Positions 1-8,587 of a stretch of DNA of 64,000 nucleotides are shown piece after piece (the stretch's first letter is position 1; every line of letters begins with the position of its first letter). The translations under genes were made by a program, and so were the position numbers. The notes beneath the pieces were generated by a model, which was given only the letters and a program-made list of their open reading frames with translations, ran no database searches and had not been told where the DNA came from. The DNA is from Nocardia bovistercoris (lineage in GTDB: Bacteria; Actinomycetota; Actinomycetes; Mycobacteriales; Mycobacteriaceae), in the NCBI RefSeq assembly GCF_015674855.1, contig NZ_JADMLG010000013.1, positions 127,327 to 191,326 of the forward strand, in the 5' to 3' direction.

Positions 1-63
1 GTCCTTGGGTATTTTATGTGTCGCCTTGTCGCTTTTCTTCGGTGGGGGGGCCCGCGCCACGGC

Positions 64-163
64 CGCGAACCTTCGAGTGAACCGTGGCGTGCTGCCTGTG
101 TCTCGAACGCTGGGACTTGTGAGACGGGTCGCGAATCTTCGAGTGAACCGTGGCGTGCTGCCT
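64..163. repeat. 34-bp direct repeat, two copies
   Basis: Positions 64-97 and 130-163 are the same 34-bp sequence with a single c/t difference, 66 bp apart start to start. The repeat lies outside any gene I can support, downstream of the short-chain dehydrogenase on the opposite strand. It is open in several frames, which makes small repeat-bearing ORFs, but none has a convincing start. It looks like the edge of an intergenic repeat family; the window start cuts off whatever lies to the left. Confidence 0.7.
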
Positions 164-230
164 TATCGGATGAAACCGGTGGGGCGGTGCGCTTTTCGGG
201 TTCTTGGCCCATAGGTGGCGGGGGTGCTGC

Positions 231-1070
231 TTATCGTTCGGTTCGGCTGCGCGGGGGGCGAGTGAGTGTGGGTGTGCTGTGGTCGCCGCGGATGGCCGAT
301 TCGATGGCGAGGGCCGTGGTTGTCGCGTATGGAAGATCGGTGCCCTTCGGGGAGATCGGGCAGTGCACGGCGTGCACCTGGATGCCGTGCGGCGCCGCCT
401 CGAACTCGGCGCATCGGCTGAAGATCGCCCACGCGGCCGTCGAACCCGCGCTCGTCGCCGGTCCGCCGGGGAACTCCGCGTCCGCCGCGCTGTCGCGTGA
501 CCTCGAGACCGCCGCACCGGCCAACGCCGCAGGGGCGTCGTGTGGGATGCCTTCTGCGAGACGCGGACCCACATTGACCACGTGGCCCGATCTCGAATGC
601 CGCAGCGCGGGAAGCAGTCCGAGGGTGAGGCGGAGGGGGCCGAAGTAATTGGCGGCCATGGTGTGCTGGTATGCGCGGAATCGATCGGAGCAGGCGTGTG
701 CGCCGCCGGGGGACACAGCGCGGGCATTGTTGACGAGCACGTCTATCGCGCCGAATTCCCCGCGTATCCATTCCACCAGCTGGTCGATATCGCCGAGGGC
801 CGACAGGTCGCAGCGGCGGGAGCGGGCGAGACCGCCGGAGGAGGTGATCTGTTCGCGCAGAGCGGTCAGGCGGTCGGTGTCGCGGTCGACGAGGACCAAG
901 CGCGTGCCGAGAACCGCCAGCCGGGAGGCCGTGGCGCGGCCGGTATCCGAGCAGGCGTCGGTGAGCACGACGCACCTGCCCGCGAGGATGTCGGCCGGAC
1001 AGGCGCCTGCCCGTTCGCGGCGGCGCAGGCGGTCGGTGAGACGGCCGGGGGCGGGACGGAATTCGAGCAT
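231..1070 (-). CDS. Degenerate short-chain dehydrogenase/reductase (SDR) family protein
   Basis: The 279-residue product has an SDR Rossmann fold: a beta1-alpha1 turn followed by GRATASRLA, a VDRD acidic segment, a CDLS segment like the adenine-binding D-[VL], and NNAR at about residue 112 in place of NNAG. The usual TGxxxGxG is changed to a TDACSDTG version. The catalytic Ser-Tyr-x3-Lys region (after VVNVG) has no YxxxK at the expected place; it reads as GIPHDAPAALAG followed by Ser/Arg-rich sequence. Known SDRs need these residues for NAD(P)(H)-dependent oxidoreduction, so this protein is probably not a standard dehydrogenase, or has lost activity. The gene is monocistronic. The ATG at 1070 has only a poor ribosome binding site, so the start is tentative. 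Confidence 0.7.
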   Translation of the reverse strand: MLEFRPAPGRLTDRLRRRERAGACPADILAGRCVVLTDACSDTGRATASRLAVLGTRLVLVDRDTDRLTALREQITSSGGLARSRRCDLSALGDIDQLVEWIRGEFGAIDVLVNNARAVSPGGAHACSDRFRAYQHTMAANYFGPLRLTLGLLPALRHSRSGHVVNVGPRLAEGIPHDAPAALAGAAVSRSRDSAADAEFPGGPATSAGSTAAWAIFSRCAEFEAAPHGIQVHAVHCPISPKGTDLPYATTTALAIESAIRGDHSTPTLTRPPRSRTER

Positions 1071-1206
1071 CGCCGATCAGCAACCTTCGCAGTCGATGAA
1101 ACGCTGAGCACGTCCCTCGACACCGAAGGCCCGCGTCGAACGGCGCTCGCCGAGCGGTGGCCCCGGAAGGAGCTACCGCTCAGCGACTACTACGATGCGG
1201 CACAGT

Positions 1207-2484
1207 CTAATCGGCGGACTCGTAGCGCAGGGCGTGTTCGGAGGCGCAGATGTCGTCGATGCTCGCGACGATGCCGCGCAACAGTTCCGACGGCAGCGCG
1301 GTCGGGCGCAACCGGCACGTGAAGGTGATCAGACCGTAGTCCTCGACCGGCAGGTTCCGCGCCTCGGCCTCGGCGCGCAGGTAGGTGGAGCGCACGCCGT
1401 AGGTCATCGCGGAGATCACGGTGAAGCAGCCGGTGCGTTCGCGGTGTCCGGAGAACAGGTCGTGCAGGCGGTAGAACACCGACGCGTAGCTCGACAGCGG
1501 CGCGAAGATGCCGACGCGGTAGGCGGGGCCGCGTTCGGAGGAGCTGATCACGGTGTCGGCGAGGTATTCCGCGTCGCGCAGCGTCAGCACCTTGGGGGCG
1601 AACATGAGTGCGCCCGCCGCCGCGTTGCGCACCGGCATGCCCGCGCGCCCGCCCGCGGCGGAGGCGATGGCGCCGAGGGATTTCCTGGTCCTCGTGCCGA
1701 CTTCGCGCCTGGCCCGCAGCGACCGCGTCGGCGCGGTGGGGTAGAGGCTCGACCACTGGCCGAACCGGACGGTGCCGAGTTGCACGTGCCCGGTGCCGAC
1801 CGGGCGGGAGACCTTCAGCGGTGCGGTGTCGACCCAGCGGCCGACCTGCAGCGCCGCGTTACCCGGATGCGCGATCTCGGCGTGCGCGTGTTCGACGAAG
1901 GAATCGAAGTCGAGGAACCGGTCGGCGTCGGTGGTGAGCCAGGTGTGGTCCTTGTCGATATCGATCGCGTCGAGGGTGAGGGCGGTGATGATGCCCGCCC
2001 GCCCGCCCGCGCCGAGGATGCGGTGGAACCGGTCGGTGTGGTGTCTGCGACCGCAGGTGCCGATGCGCCCGTCCGGGTCGACGTATTCGAGGTCGACGAT
2101 CTGGTCGGTGAACAGGCCGAAGCGGTGTGATGCGCTGCTGACGCCGCCGACCGAGGCGAAGCCGCCCGCGGTGATGTCGCGGTGGTCGCCGACGATGGGC
2201 AGGCCGAGGCCGTGCGCGGCGAGGCGCCGGTCGATGTCGGAGAGTTTGGCGCCTGCCTGCACGCGGACGGTGCGACGGCCGAGGTTGATGTCGAGGACCG
2301 CGTTCATGCGCCGCAGCGAGACCACGGCGCGTTGATCGGGCAGCGCGAGCCCGTCATCGAGTAGTTCGCCGCCACGCACCGTCAACCGCTCCGCACGTCC
2401 TCGTGAATCCCGCACCGTGCGAACGACATCCGCGGTGTCACGAGGTAGAAATTCTTCGGAGGAGACAGTGTGCGGCGTGCTCAT
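1207..2484 (-). CDS. FAD-binding oxidoreductase (FAD-linked oxidase, PCMH type)
   Basis: The 425-residue protein carries an N-terminal PCMH-type FAD domain: a TVRVQAGAKLSDIDRRLAAHGL segment, then a GLPIVGDHRDITAGGFASVGG segment that matches the FAD-pyrophosphate loop of the vanillyl-alcohol oxidase/GlcD/DprE1 superfamily. The C-terminal half is the substrate-side domain; I cannot name the substrate. The ATG at 2484 was chosen because the FAD domain begins about 20 residues later, whereas the frame stays open to 2712 with non-conserved, low-quality sequence. No histidine for covalent FAD attachment is obvious. It is transcribed alone, with a 136-bp gap to the SDR gene. Family assignment is solid; function is unknown. 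Confidence 0.85.
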   Translation of the reverse strand: MSTPHTVSSEEFLPRDTADVVRTVRDSRGRAERLTVRGGELLDDGLALPDQRAVVSLRRMNAVLDINLGRRTVRVQAGAKLSDIDRRLAAHGLGLPIVGDHRDITAGGFASVGGVSSASHRFGLFTDQIVDLEYVDPDGRIGTCGRRHHTDRFHRILGAGGRAGIITALTLDAIDIDKDHTWLTTDADRFLDFDSFVEHAHAEIAHPGNAALQVGRWVDTAPLKVSRPVGTGHVQLGTVRFGQWSSLYPTAPTRSLRARREVGTRTRKSLGAIASAAGGRAGMPVRNAAAGALMFAPKVLTLRDAEYLADTVISSSERGPAYRVGIFAPLSSYASVFYRLHDLFSGHRERTGCFTVISAMTYGVRSTYLRAEAEARNLPVEDYGLITFTCRLRPTALPSELLRGIVASIDDICASEHALRYESAD

Positions 2485-2838
2485 GGCACGAAACTTTGCC
2501 ACAGCCGGAGCCGCCATGCGTACCCGAAGAAGGGGGGACTTGCGCCACTCCTCGTGCACCCCATCTGACCTGCTGGGATGCCGGTCCTCGAGGTGACCGT
2601 GGCCGGTTTCCGCGACCGGCGCGCCGGAGGGTGCGACCGTCGGGGTGTCGCGCCGGGAATCCACATCGCGAGCCTTCGTCGGCCGCCGCCGATCGAACCG
2701 CTCCGGGGACATGTCGAGCGCCGGATCGGTGATCGCGAGGCCACTCCGGCACGATGCGAACGCACAGTGCCGGGCGGGCCGACTTCGACATGTCGACAGG
2801 TTCGCTCGATGCCGGTCGGTCTCGGCGGCCCCCGCTGT
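2485..2838. other. Intergenic region, nothing recognised
   Basis: 354 bp between two minus-strand genes. It stays open in several frames because of GC bias, but no start with a ribosome binding site, no strong hairpin and no TANNNT box near a start was found. It presumably holds the promoter of the FAD oxidoreductase. Confidence 0.5.
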
Positions 2839-4242
2839 TCATGCTCGGTGGATCCGCACGTCCTCGAGTATCTCGACCACATCGGGGAACCAGCGCGCGA
2901 ACTCCTTGGGCAGTGGCAGGGTGGTGCGCAGTTGGCCGAGGAGTCCGAGTCCGGCGACGCAGGTGCGGGCGACCGTGGTGTGCGGTGATGGCATCGTCAT
3001 CTGCCGCACCACGTTGGTCACGCGCAGTTCGGTGAGGGTCGCCAGGTGGGTGCGCAGCCAGTTCGGTTCGAGGTCGATGGTCGGTGCGATCACCGCGTCG
3101 CGCACGGGGGCGAGTTGGGCGGCCGCGGTGTCGATATCGATGGTGCGGCCGGGGGTGATGTAGCCGTTGCGGCGGATGGCGGCTTCGAGCGCGACCGGAT
3201 CGCAGGAGAACAGGGCGGGCGCGATATCGCTGATCATGTCGAGGAAACCGGGCGGCCACGGCGCGCAGGCGCCGAAATCGACCACGCCGAGCCGCCCGTC
3301 GGGCATGACCAGGAAATTGCCGGGATGCGGATCGCCGTAGAGGAGTCCGGCGCGGGTGGGGCCGGAGAACAGGAAACGCAGGATGAGCAGCCCGACCCGG
3401 TCGCGTTCGAAGGGCGCGCCGCGGTTGATGATGCGCGAGAGCGAAACGCCTTCCAGCCATTCGGTGACCAGCACGTCCGGATATTGCGCGACCACGTCGG
3501 GGACGGCGAAATCGGGATCGTCGGCGTAGGCGGCGGCGAACGCGCGCTGGTGGCGCGCCTCGAGTTCGTAGTCGAGTTCCTCGCAGATGTAGGCGCACAG
3601 CGCGTCGATGACCGAGCGGGCGTCGGCGCCGGGCAGCAGCGCCCCGAACAGCGGACTCAGCCTGCGCAGGGTTTGCAGATCGTCGTGAATGGCTTGCCGC
3701 GCACCGGGATACATGATCTTGACCGCGACCGCACGGCCGTCGTGCCACACCGCGCGGTGCACCTGGCCCACCGACGCGGCGGCCGGGCGGCGGTCCTCGA
3801 ATTCGCGGAACAACGAGCGCCAGTCCGGCCCGAGTTGTTCGGCGAGCACCTGGTGCACGCCCGCGGGCAGCATCGCGGGCGCCGAATCCTGCAGCTTGCC
3901 CAACGCTTCCCGGTACGGGCCCGCCACATCCTCCGGCAGCACGAATTCGTAGATGGCCAGCACCTGGCCGAGTTTGGCGATGCAGCCTTTGAGTTCGCCG
4001 AGCACCGCGAACATGTGTTGCGCCGTCCTGGCGCGGATCTCGCGGTTCACCTCTTCGGCGGAGCGGCCGAGCGCGCGTTTGCCGACACCGGCCACCCTGC
4101 GGCCCGCGAACGCCACCGGGACCGCGGCCAATTTGGCGCCGCGCACCATCTTGCCGGTGGGCGGCGCGCCGTTGGACGCGCCGCGAGTCCGCCCGGTCAG
4201 CTGGAAGATTCGACCACCGGTGTCGCGGCGGACCATGCTCAC
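2839..4242 (-). CDS. ABC1/UbiB (AarF, ADCK) family protein-kinase-like protein
   Basis: The 467-residue protein has the full set of ABC1 family marks: KLGQ (the KxGQ motif, about residue 88), AAASVGQVHRA (Ala-rich loop replacing the glycine-rich loop, about 153-163), VAVKIMYPG with the catalytic-core lysine, then GDPHPGN (about 304) and VVDFGA (about 323). These are atypical kinases/ATPases; relatives support quinone or other isoprenoid lipid metabolism (UbiB, COQ8). No transmembrane helix is evident. In an actinomycete a role near menaquinone or other lipids is possible but is inference. The ATG at 4242 is followed by a second ATG two codons later (4236); either could start translation. Confidence 0.88.
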   Translation of the reverse strand: MSMVRRDTGGRIFQLTGRTRGASNGAPPTGKMVRGAKLAAVPVAFAGRRVAGVGKRALGRSAEEVNREIRARTAQHMFAVLGELKGCIAKLGQVLAIYEFVLPEDVAGPYREALGKLQDSAPAMLPAGVHQVLAEQLGPDWRSLFREFEDRRPAAASVGQVHRAVWHDGRAVAVKIMYPGARQAIHDDLQTLRRLSPLFGALLPGADARSVIDALCAYICEELDYELEARHQRAFAAAYADDPDFAVPDVVAQYPDVLVTEWLEGVSLSRIINRGAPFERDRVGLLILRFLFSGPTRAGLLYGDPHPGNFLVMPDGRLGVVDFGACAPWPPGFLDMISDIAPALFSCDPVALEAAIRRNGYITPGRTIDIDTAAAQLAPVRDAVIAPTIDLEPNWLRTHLATLTELRVTNVVRQMTMPSPHTTVARTCVAGLGLLGQLRTTLPLPKEFARWFPDVVEILEDVRIHRA

Positions 4243-4326
4243 CTCACCTCGCGCGCCGACCGCTGCGCCCTTTCGGCAACGGTTCGGCGTCGTGCAAAGC
4301 CCAAGGCTATCAATGGTTGCGGGTGG

Positions 4327-5202
4327 TCAAGATCGCAGTCGGTCCAGCGCCGCGACGAACTCCTCGGTGGGGTGGATGCGCAGTTGTTCGGCGGCGTAGT
4401 CGATGACGGCGGCGCGCTCGATGCGGCCGTCGCGCCACCAGTACACGTCCTGGCTCACCGGCCACGGCCGCCGCGTGTACTCGAGCGCGGCGAGCTGGGC
4501 GAGCAGGGTGGTGGCGCGCACGGCCTTGGTGTCGGTGACCGGGTAGGCGTAGATGTGGCGCTGGGACGGTACGACGAAGACCGCGCCCGCCGGGCCCGCC
4601 ACCGGATAGTCCTCGCCGAGCCAGCGCGCGTGCGCGGTGATGTAGTCCGAGAGTCCGCACAGCATGGCGATGTCGACGCGTTCGGCGTTCGGCTGCTCGA
4701 ATCCGTGGGTCACGAGGTCGAGCGGTCCGTCGCCGCGGGTGTTGGCCTCGGCGAGCGCGAACAGTTCCGCTTCCCCGACCGGCCAGTCCCGCGCCATCGT
4801 CGCGGTGACCGGCGCCATGGTGTGCACGCGGTCGATGAGCACCCGCTGCACCAGACCGGGCGCGATCTCGCGGCGCACCACGTCGGCGCCCGCCGCGTCG
4901 GCGGAGTAGAGCCGGGTGCGGAGCAGTCCGCGCATCATGGCGAAATCGTCGGTATCGAGCGGGTCGTCGGCGACGTCGAGTTCGATGAGGCCGGTCCCGA
5001 TGTAGTCGGCGACGAGGGCGGGCCACCGCTCACGCGGTTCGTCGGCGGCCATCCGTCGCAGGTTCGCGAGTCCGACCCGCAGGTTGCCGCTCGGACCGGA
5101 CAGCACGACGTCGTCACGAGCGGCCACCCGACAGCTGTATCCGAGTTGGTGTGCGGCCGCGACGGTCAGCGACACGATCGGATCGGGTGTTGTCTCGGAC
5201 AC
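4327..5202 (-). CDS. Hypothetical protein with DUF1444-like features
   Basis: A 291-residue soluble protein without signal peptide or membrane segment. An N-terminal part with SGPSGNLRVGLANLRR, a middle RVLIDRVHTMAPVTATMARDWPVGEAELFALAEANTR and a C-terminal VVPSQRHIYAYPV segment resemble the layout of DUF1444 (YtpQ) proteins; that match is from memory and weak. The start is the GTG at 5202: a GAGGGG ribosome binding site lies about 8 nt upstream, and the open frame above it (up to 6162) belongs to another frame of the Spo0M-like gene. No function is proposed. Confidence 0.75.
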   Translation of the reverse strand: MSETTPDPIVSLTVAAAHQLGYSCRVAARDDVVLSGPSGNLRVGLANLRRMAADEPRERWPALVADYIGTGLIELDVADDPLDTDDFAMMRGLLRTRLYSADAAGADVVRREIAPGLVQRVLIDRVHTMAPVTATMARDWPVGEAELFALAEANTRGDGPLDLVTHGFEQPNAERVDIAMLCGLSDYITAHARWLGEDYPVAGPAGAVFVVPSQRHIYAYPVTDTKAVRATTLLAQLAALEYTRRPWPVSQDVYWWRDGRIERAAVIDYAAEQLRIHPTEEFVAALDRLRS

Positions 5203-5324
5203 GTCGGCCCCTCGCTGGTTGCCGCGGAACGACGAAATCCGCGCGGATCGGATCGGGGAGGGCGTACCCGGTGATTGTGCACCGGCGGCGCGGGTCACGG
5301 TCGGGTTACGACGAATCGCGCGGG

Positions 5325-6095
5325 TCAGTGGCGCGATGTCATACCGACCACCCGGTGATGTAACTCGCCCGCCCAATCCCGGTGACCGAGCGTCGCGTAG
5401 TCGACCCACAGCGAGTCGAACACGTCGCTGCCCTCGGCGAACCAGGTGCCGCGCTTGTCCGCCTCCAGCACCACGTTCATCCCGTGTTCGGTGGCGATGA
5501 AGGTGACCTCGAGCTGGTTCAGCTGCGGATAGTTCGGCGACCCGGAGAACTCGATCTCCTGGTAGAACGGCAGCTGCTGCGGGCTGTCGCGGATATGGCC
5601 CGCCTCCACGTCGGCGCTGCGCAGGTGGAACCCCAAGCGCTCCAGCGCCTCGAGCACGATGTGCTGGGCGGGCAGCGCGCCGACGCCGATCGGGTCGGTG
5701 TCCGCGGCGTCCACCGCGCCCTGGATCTCCACGACGGTGCGCACCGAGACCACCGTGCCCGGCAGATGCCTGCCGTTGTAGAAGGTGATCGGCGTCTCCA
5801 GTGGCGCGCGCGCACCGAAGCGGAACTCGGCGGGCGCGCCCGCGGGCAGGTGCAGCGGGCCGTACACGTGGGTCCAGCCGAAACCCATGTCCCGCACACC
5901 CTCGTGGTCCTCGTACTCCTGTTCCACACGGGTCACGAATTCCACCGCGATACGTGAGATGTCCTGTCCGACATTGCCGCCGCGCAGCCGGATCACACCT
6001 TCGACGACGCCGCCCGGCTGGACACCCGGGGTGAACAGCTCGGTCTCGACCTCGGCGCCGCCGACACCCGCGGCGGCCAACAATTTCTTGAACAT
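5325..6095 (-). CDS. Spo0M-like sporulation-control/arrestin-fold protein
   Basis: The 256-residue protein begins with MFKKLLAAAGVGGAEVETEL and continues through the beta-sandwich arrangement of the Spo0M family: a VQPGGVVEGVIRLRGG segment, then PLHLPAGAPAEFRFGA, then the C-terminal FIATEHGMNVVLEADKRG. Spo0M in Bacillus is an arrestin-like regulator of sporulation; actinomycete homologues are common in non-sporulating genera, so the name describes a fold rather than a role. It stands alone, 122 bp upstream of the DUF1444-like gene on the same strand. Family call is confident; function unknown. Confidence 0.85.
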   Translation of the reverse strand: MFKKLLAAAGVGGAEVETELFTPGVQPGGVVEGVIRLRGGNVGQDISRIAVEFVTRVEQEYEDHEGVRDMGFGWTHVYGPLHLPAGAPAEFRFGARAPLETPITFYNGRHLPGTVVSVRTVVEIQGAVDAADTDPIGVGALPAQHIVLEALERLGFHLRSADVEAGHIRDSPQQLPFYQEIEFSGSPNYPQLNQLEVTFIATEHGMNVVLEADKRGTWFAEGSDVFDSLWVDYATLGHRDWAGELHHRVVGMTSRH

Positions 6096-6178
6096 ACCGG
6101 GAAGTCTCGCGGCCGCACCATAAGAGCGTCTTGTCGTCGGCTTGTGTTGTGAGACGGATCATGTGTGCCCTGCGACGC

Positions 6179-6208
6179 CGAAGGCCCCGCCTAGTGGCGG
6201 GGCCTTCG
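6179..6208. terminator. Strong hairpin terminator between acyltransferase and Spo0M-like gene
   Basis: A perfect 13-bp inverted repeat (6179-6191 / 6196-6208) with a 4-nt TAGT loop. It lies 36 bp past the acyltransferase stop on the minus strand. There is no T-run, as is usual for actinomycete hairpin terminators. Confidence 0.75.
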
Positions 6209-6243
6209 ATGGCCGGGGTGTTCAGCGCAGGTGGCCGGGTGGT

Positions 6244-6969
6244 TCAGCTCGCGGCGGTGTCGGGGATGCGGGTGGCCTCGGGCGCCTTGCCCGACGGCAC
6301 GCCCTTCTTGAGGCTGTGCGCGTAGACGTCCACGTACTCTTGGCCGCTGAGGCGCATGAGTTCGTACATGACCTCGTCGGTGACCGCGCGCTCCACGAAT
6401 CGATTGCCGCCCATGCCCTCGTAGCGGGAGAAATCGATCGGGGTGCCGAACTTCACGGTGACCTTGCGGCGGCGCCAGCGGAACGGACCGGGAGGCGAGA
6501 CCTCGTCGGTGCCGATGACGGCGACCGGAATGACCGGAACACCGGTTTCGAGGGCAAGACGCGCCAAGCCGGTCTTGCCCTTGTAGAGGCGACCGTCGGG
6601 GGAGCGGGTGCCCTCCGGGTACAGACCGACCAGTCGACCCTGATCCAGCAAACGGCGGGCGGCGTTCAGCGCGTCCTCCGCGGCGTCGGCGCCGGTGCGG
6701 TCGATGGGGTATTGGCCGGTGGTGGAGAAGAACCACTTCTGGAAGCGGCCCTTCAAGCCGGGTGTCGTGAAGTACTCGGCCTTGGCCAGATAGTTGATAC
6801 GCCGCGGGCTGAGCAGCGGGGCGAACAGCCAGTCGGCGATGGACAGATGATTACCCGCCATGATGGCGGCGCCGTCGGAGGGCACATTCTCCACGCCCTC
6901 GACCGTCGGTCGGTTGTAGAGGCGCATCAAAGGTCCGAGCAGCACGAATTTCAGCAGCCAGTAGAACAT
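6244..6969 (-). CDS. 1-acylglycerol-3-phosphate O-acyltransferase family protein (PlsC type)
   Basis: The 241-residue protein contains the acyltransferase motifs NHLSIAD (NHx4D, about residue 40) and the substrate-binding EGTRS (about 119), followed by the VPVIPVAVIG beta strand. PlsC-family enzymes acylate lysophosphatidic acid or related lipids at the membrane face; an N-terminal hydrophobic stretch (MFYWLLKFVLLGPLM) fits membrane attachment. Position and orientation match M. tuberculosis Rv2182c and the plsC next to glk in corynebacteria. The start is ATG 6969 with GGAAGG upstream; the 12-residue extension to 7005 is unlikely. Confidence 0.9.
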   Translation of the reverse strand: MFYWLLKFVLLGPLMRLYNRPTVEGVENVPSDGAAIMAGNHLSIADWLFAPLLSPRRINYLAKAEYFTTPGLKGRFQKWFFSTTGQYPIDRTGADAAEDALNAARRLLDQGRLVGLYPEGTRSPDGRLYKGKTGLARLALETGVPVIPVAVIGTDEVSPPGPFRWRRRKVTVKFGTPIDFSRYEGMGGNRFVERAVTDEVMYELMRLSGQEYVDVYAHSLKKGVPSGKAPEATRIPDTAAS

Positions 6970-7021
6970 GACGTCCTTCCCCCGGACCGGGATAGAAACG
7001 GGCAACCTGCGATGTCGCCGA

Positions 7022-7038
7022 CTTTACCGCTGGTAAAG
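7022..7038. promoter_or_regulatory. Palindrome upstream of the acyltransferase gene
   Basis: CTTTACC-GCT-GGTAAAG, a perfect 7-bp inverted repeat with a 3-nt centre, 53-69 bp upstream of the ATG at 6969. It is A/T-richer than its surroundings. The size and position would suit a dimeric repressor operator, but no regulator gene lies beside it, so this is only a candidate. Confidence 0.35.
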
Positions 7039-7139
7039 GATCACATCCAACCGCAGCGCGGTATCTCACCACATTACGGCGAGCCGTGTGATCCAATCGA
7101 CGCCGGCGCCAACGGTTGTCGAATATGCGTTCGATCCGG

Positions 7140-8138
7140 TCAGTGCGTGCGCGCCACGTCGCCGGAATCCGCGAGCACGGCGCGCGCGAGTTCGGCGGCG
7201 CCGATCATCCCTGCCGCTTCACCCAACTGGGTGGTGCGGATGCGCGCCAGCGGTCGATGCCCCGCGCCGGTGACCGCGCGCGCGTACTCTTCGCGCGCCT
7301 CGTCGAGGAACAGCGGCGCCGAACTGCTCACCCCGCCCGCGATCACCACCAGATCCGGATCGAAGATATCGCTGACGAAAGCCAGTCCGAGACCGAGCCA
7401 GCGCGCGAAATCGGCCATCGCCCGCATCGCGATCGGATCGCCGTCCTGCGCGGCTCCGGCGACCCGGCGACCCGTCAGCGAACCCGGATCGCGGGACACC
7501 TCCCGGGCCAGCACCGTGGACGGCGCCGGATCGGTGGCGAGCAATTCGATCGCGGTATCGGCGAGCGCCGTACCGCTGCAATAGCGTTCCCAACAGCCGC
7601 GTTTGCCGCACGGACAGGCGCGGCCCTGCGGCACCACCTGGAGGTGGCCGAGTTCGGGTGCGACGCCGTGACTTCCGCGATACAGCCTGCCGTCGATGAG
7701 CAGCGCCGCGCCGATGCCGGTGCCGATCGCGACCAGCACCACATTGTGTCCGCCCGCCGCGGCGCCGAAACGGTACTCCGCCCACGCCGCCGCGTTGGCA
7801 TCGTGTTCGAGGATGACCGGCAGGTCGAGGCGGCGGGTGAGGCGCTCCGCCACCGGGGTGTCCTGCCAGGGCAGATGCGGGGCGAAACGCACGGTCGAGC
7901 GGTCGGCGTTGATGAAACCGGCCACCGCGAGCCCGACCGCGCCGATCGGGTGGCGCGGAAGCAGTTCGCGCACGGCGCGTTCCAGCGCGTCCTCGAGCGC
8001 GCGAGCCGAATGCGGGGTCGGCGCCTGCACGGTGTCGAGCACCTCGCCCTCGGCATCCACCACGGAGGCGCGGATATTGGTGCCGCCGACGTCGATACCG
8101 ACGGTCAGCGGACGGGCGGTCGCCATCCGGTCCGTCAT
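7140..8138 (-). CDS. glk: ROK-family glucokinase
   Basis: The 332-residue protein starts its domain with LTVGIDVGGTNIRASVVD (ATP phosphate-binding loop), has EHDANAAAWAEY (catalytic DxN region), VAIGTGIGAALLIDG (second ATP loop) and the ROK zinc motif CPCGKRGCWERYCSG at about 185-199. ROK glucokinases phosphorylate glucose to glucose 6-phosphate in the cytosol. Gene order matches Corynebacterium glutamicum, where glk sits between plsC and pimB'. The start is ATG 8138, which overlaps the upstream stop as ATGA, so translation is probably coupled to the 8135-8587 gene. It is the last gene of a minus-strand operon reaching back to 10274. Confidence 0.92.
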   Translation of the reverse strand: MTDRMATARPLTVGIDVGGTNIRASVVDAEGEVLDTVQAPTPHSARALEDALERAVRELLPRHPIGAVGLAVAGFINADRSTVRFAPHLPWQDTPVAERLTRRLDLPVILEHDANAAAWAEYRFGAAAGGHNVVLVAIGTGIGAALLIDGRLYRGSHGVAPELGHLQVVPQGRACPCGKRGCWERYCSGTALADTAIELLATDPAPSTVLAREVSRDPGSLTGRRVAGAAQDGDPIAMRAMADFARWLGLGLAFVSDIFDPDLVVIAGGVSSSAPLFLDEAREEYARAVTGAGHRPLARIRTTQLGEAAGMIGAAELARAVLADSGDVARTH

Positions 8139-8587
8139 CGGTTGATCGTCACCGGAATACTGACGTAGGCCGGGCGCGTCCGGGGCTCCTCGCGCCCCGC
8201 CGCGCCGTCCCGCGCCCTCGGCCTGCGCGCGCCGTGCGCCGAACGGCGTTGTGACAGTACGTCTTCGGGGTCGGGCATGACCGGTTCGACCGGCGTGCCC
8301 GCCAGCGCCTCGCGCAACACCGTGACGATCGCGGTGCCGTGTTCGGCGAGGGTGGCCATCACCTCGTGATGTTCGCCGCGCACCAGCGCCGCGGCGGCGC
8401 AGACCGGACACCAACTGCAACTGGACCATTCGGTGGCGCCGTCGGCGGCATGGCGCAGCACCGGCTCGACGCGCTCGAGCACGGCCTCGGCCAGCGCCTT
8501 CAGTTCCTCGGCGAATTCGGCCAAACCGTCCACCGAGACTCCGCTGTCCTCGGCGCCCCCGTCGCGCTGTTCCCGCGTCCCCGTCAT
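8135..8587 (-). CDS. Conserved hypothetical protein (Rv2183c-like) with CxxCxxC motif
   Basis: A 150-residue soluble protein. Residues 15-45 are probably helical; around residue 57 there is CSWCPVC, a possible metal or redox site; the C-terminal third is Arg/Pro rich and probably disordered. It occupies the place of M. tuberculosis Rv2183c between the ArsA-like ATPase and glk and overlaps both neighbours by ATGA, so it is translationally coupled to them. I chose ATG 8587 (ATGA overlap) over a GTG three codons upstream. No function is known to me. Confidence 0.8.
   Translation of the reverse strand: MTGTREQRDGGAEDSGVSVDGLAEFAEELKALAEAVLERVEPVLRHAADGATEWSSCSWCPVCAAAALVRGEHHEVMATLAEHGTAIVTVLREALAGTPVEPVMPDPEDVLSQRRSAHGARRPRARDGAAGREEPRTRPAYVSIPVTINR

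Noticed and set aside
3046..5274. 742-codon plus-strand open frame opposite the ABC1 and DUF1444-like genes
   Set aside because: A GC-bias shadow antisense to two genes with recognisable motifs; no domain and no ribosome binding site.
4327..6162. 611-codon continuous open frame covering the DUF1444-like gene and the Spo0M-like gene region
   Set aside because: The upstream half is another frame of the Spo0M-like gene with Arg/Gly-rich composition; the real gene starts at GTG 5202.
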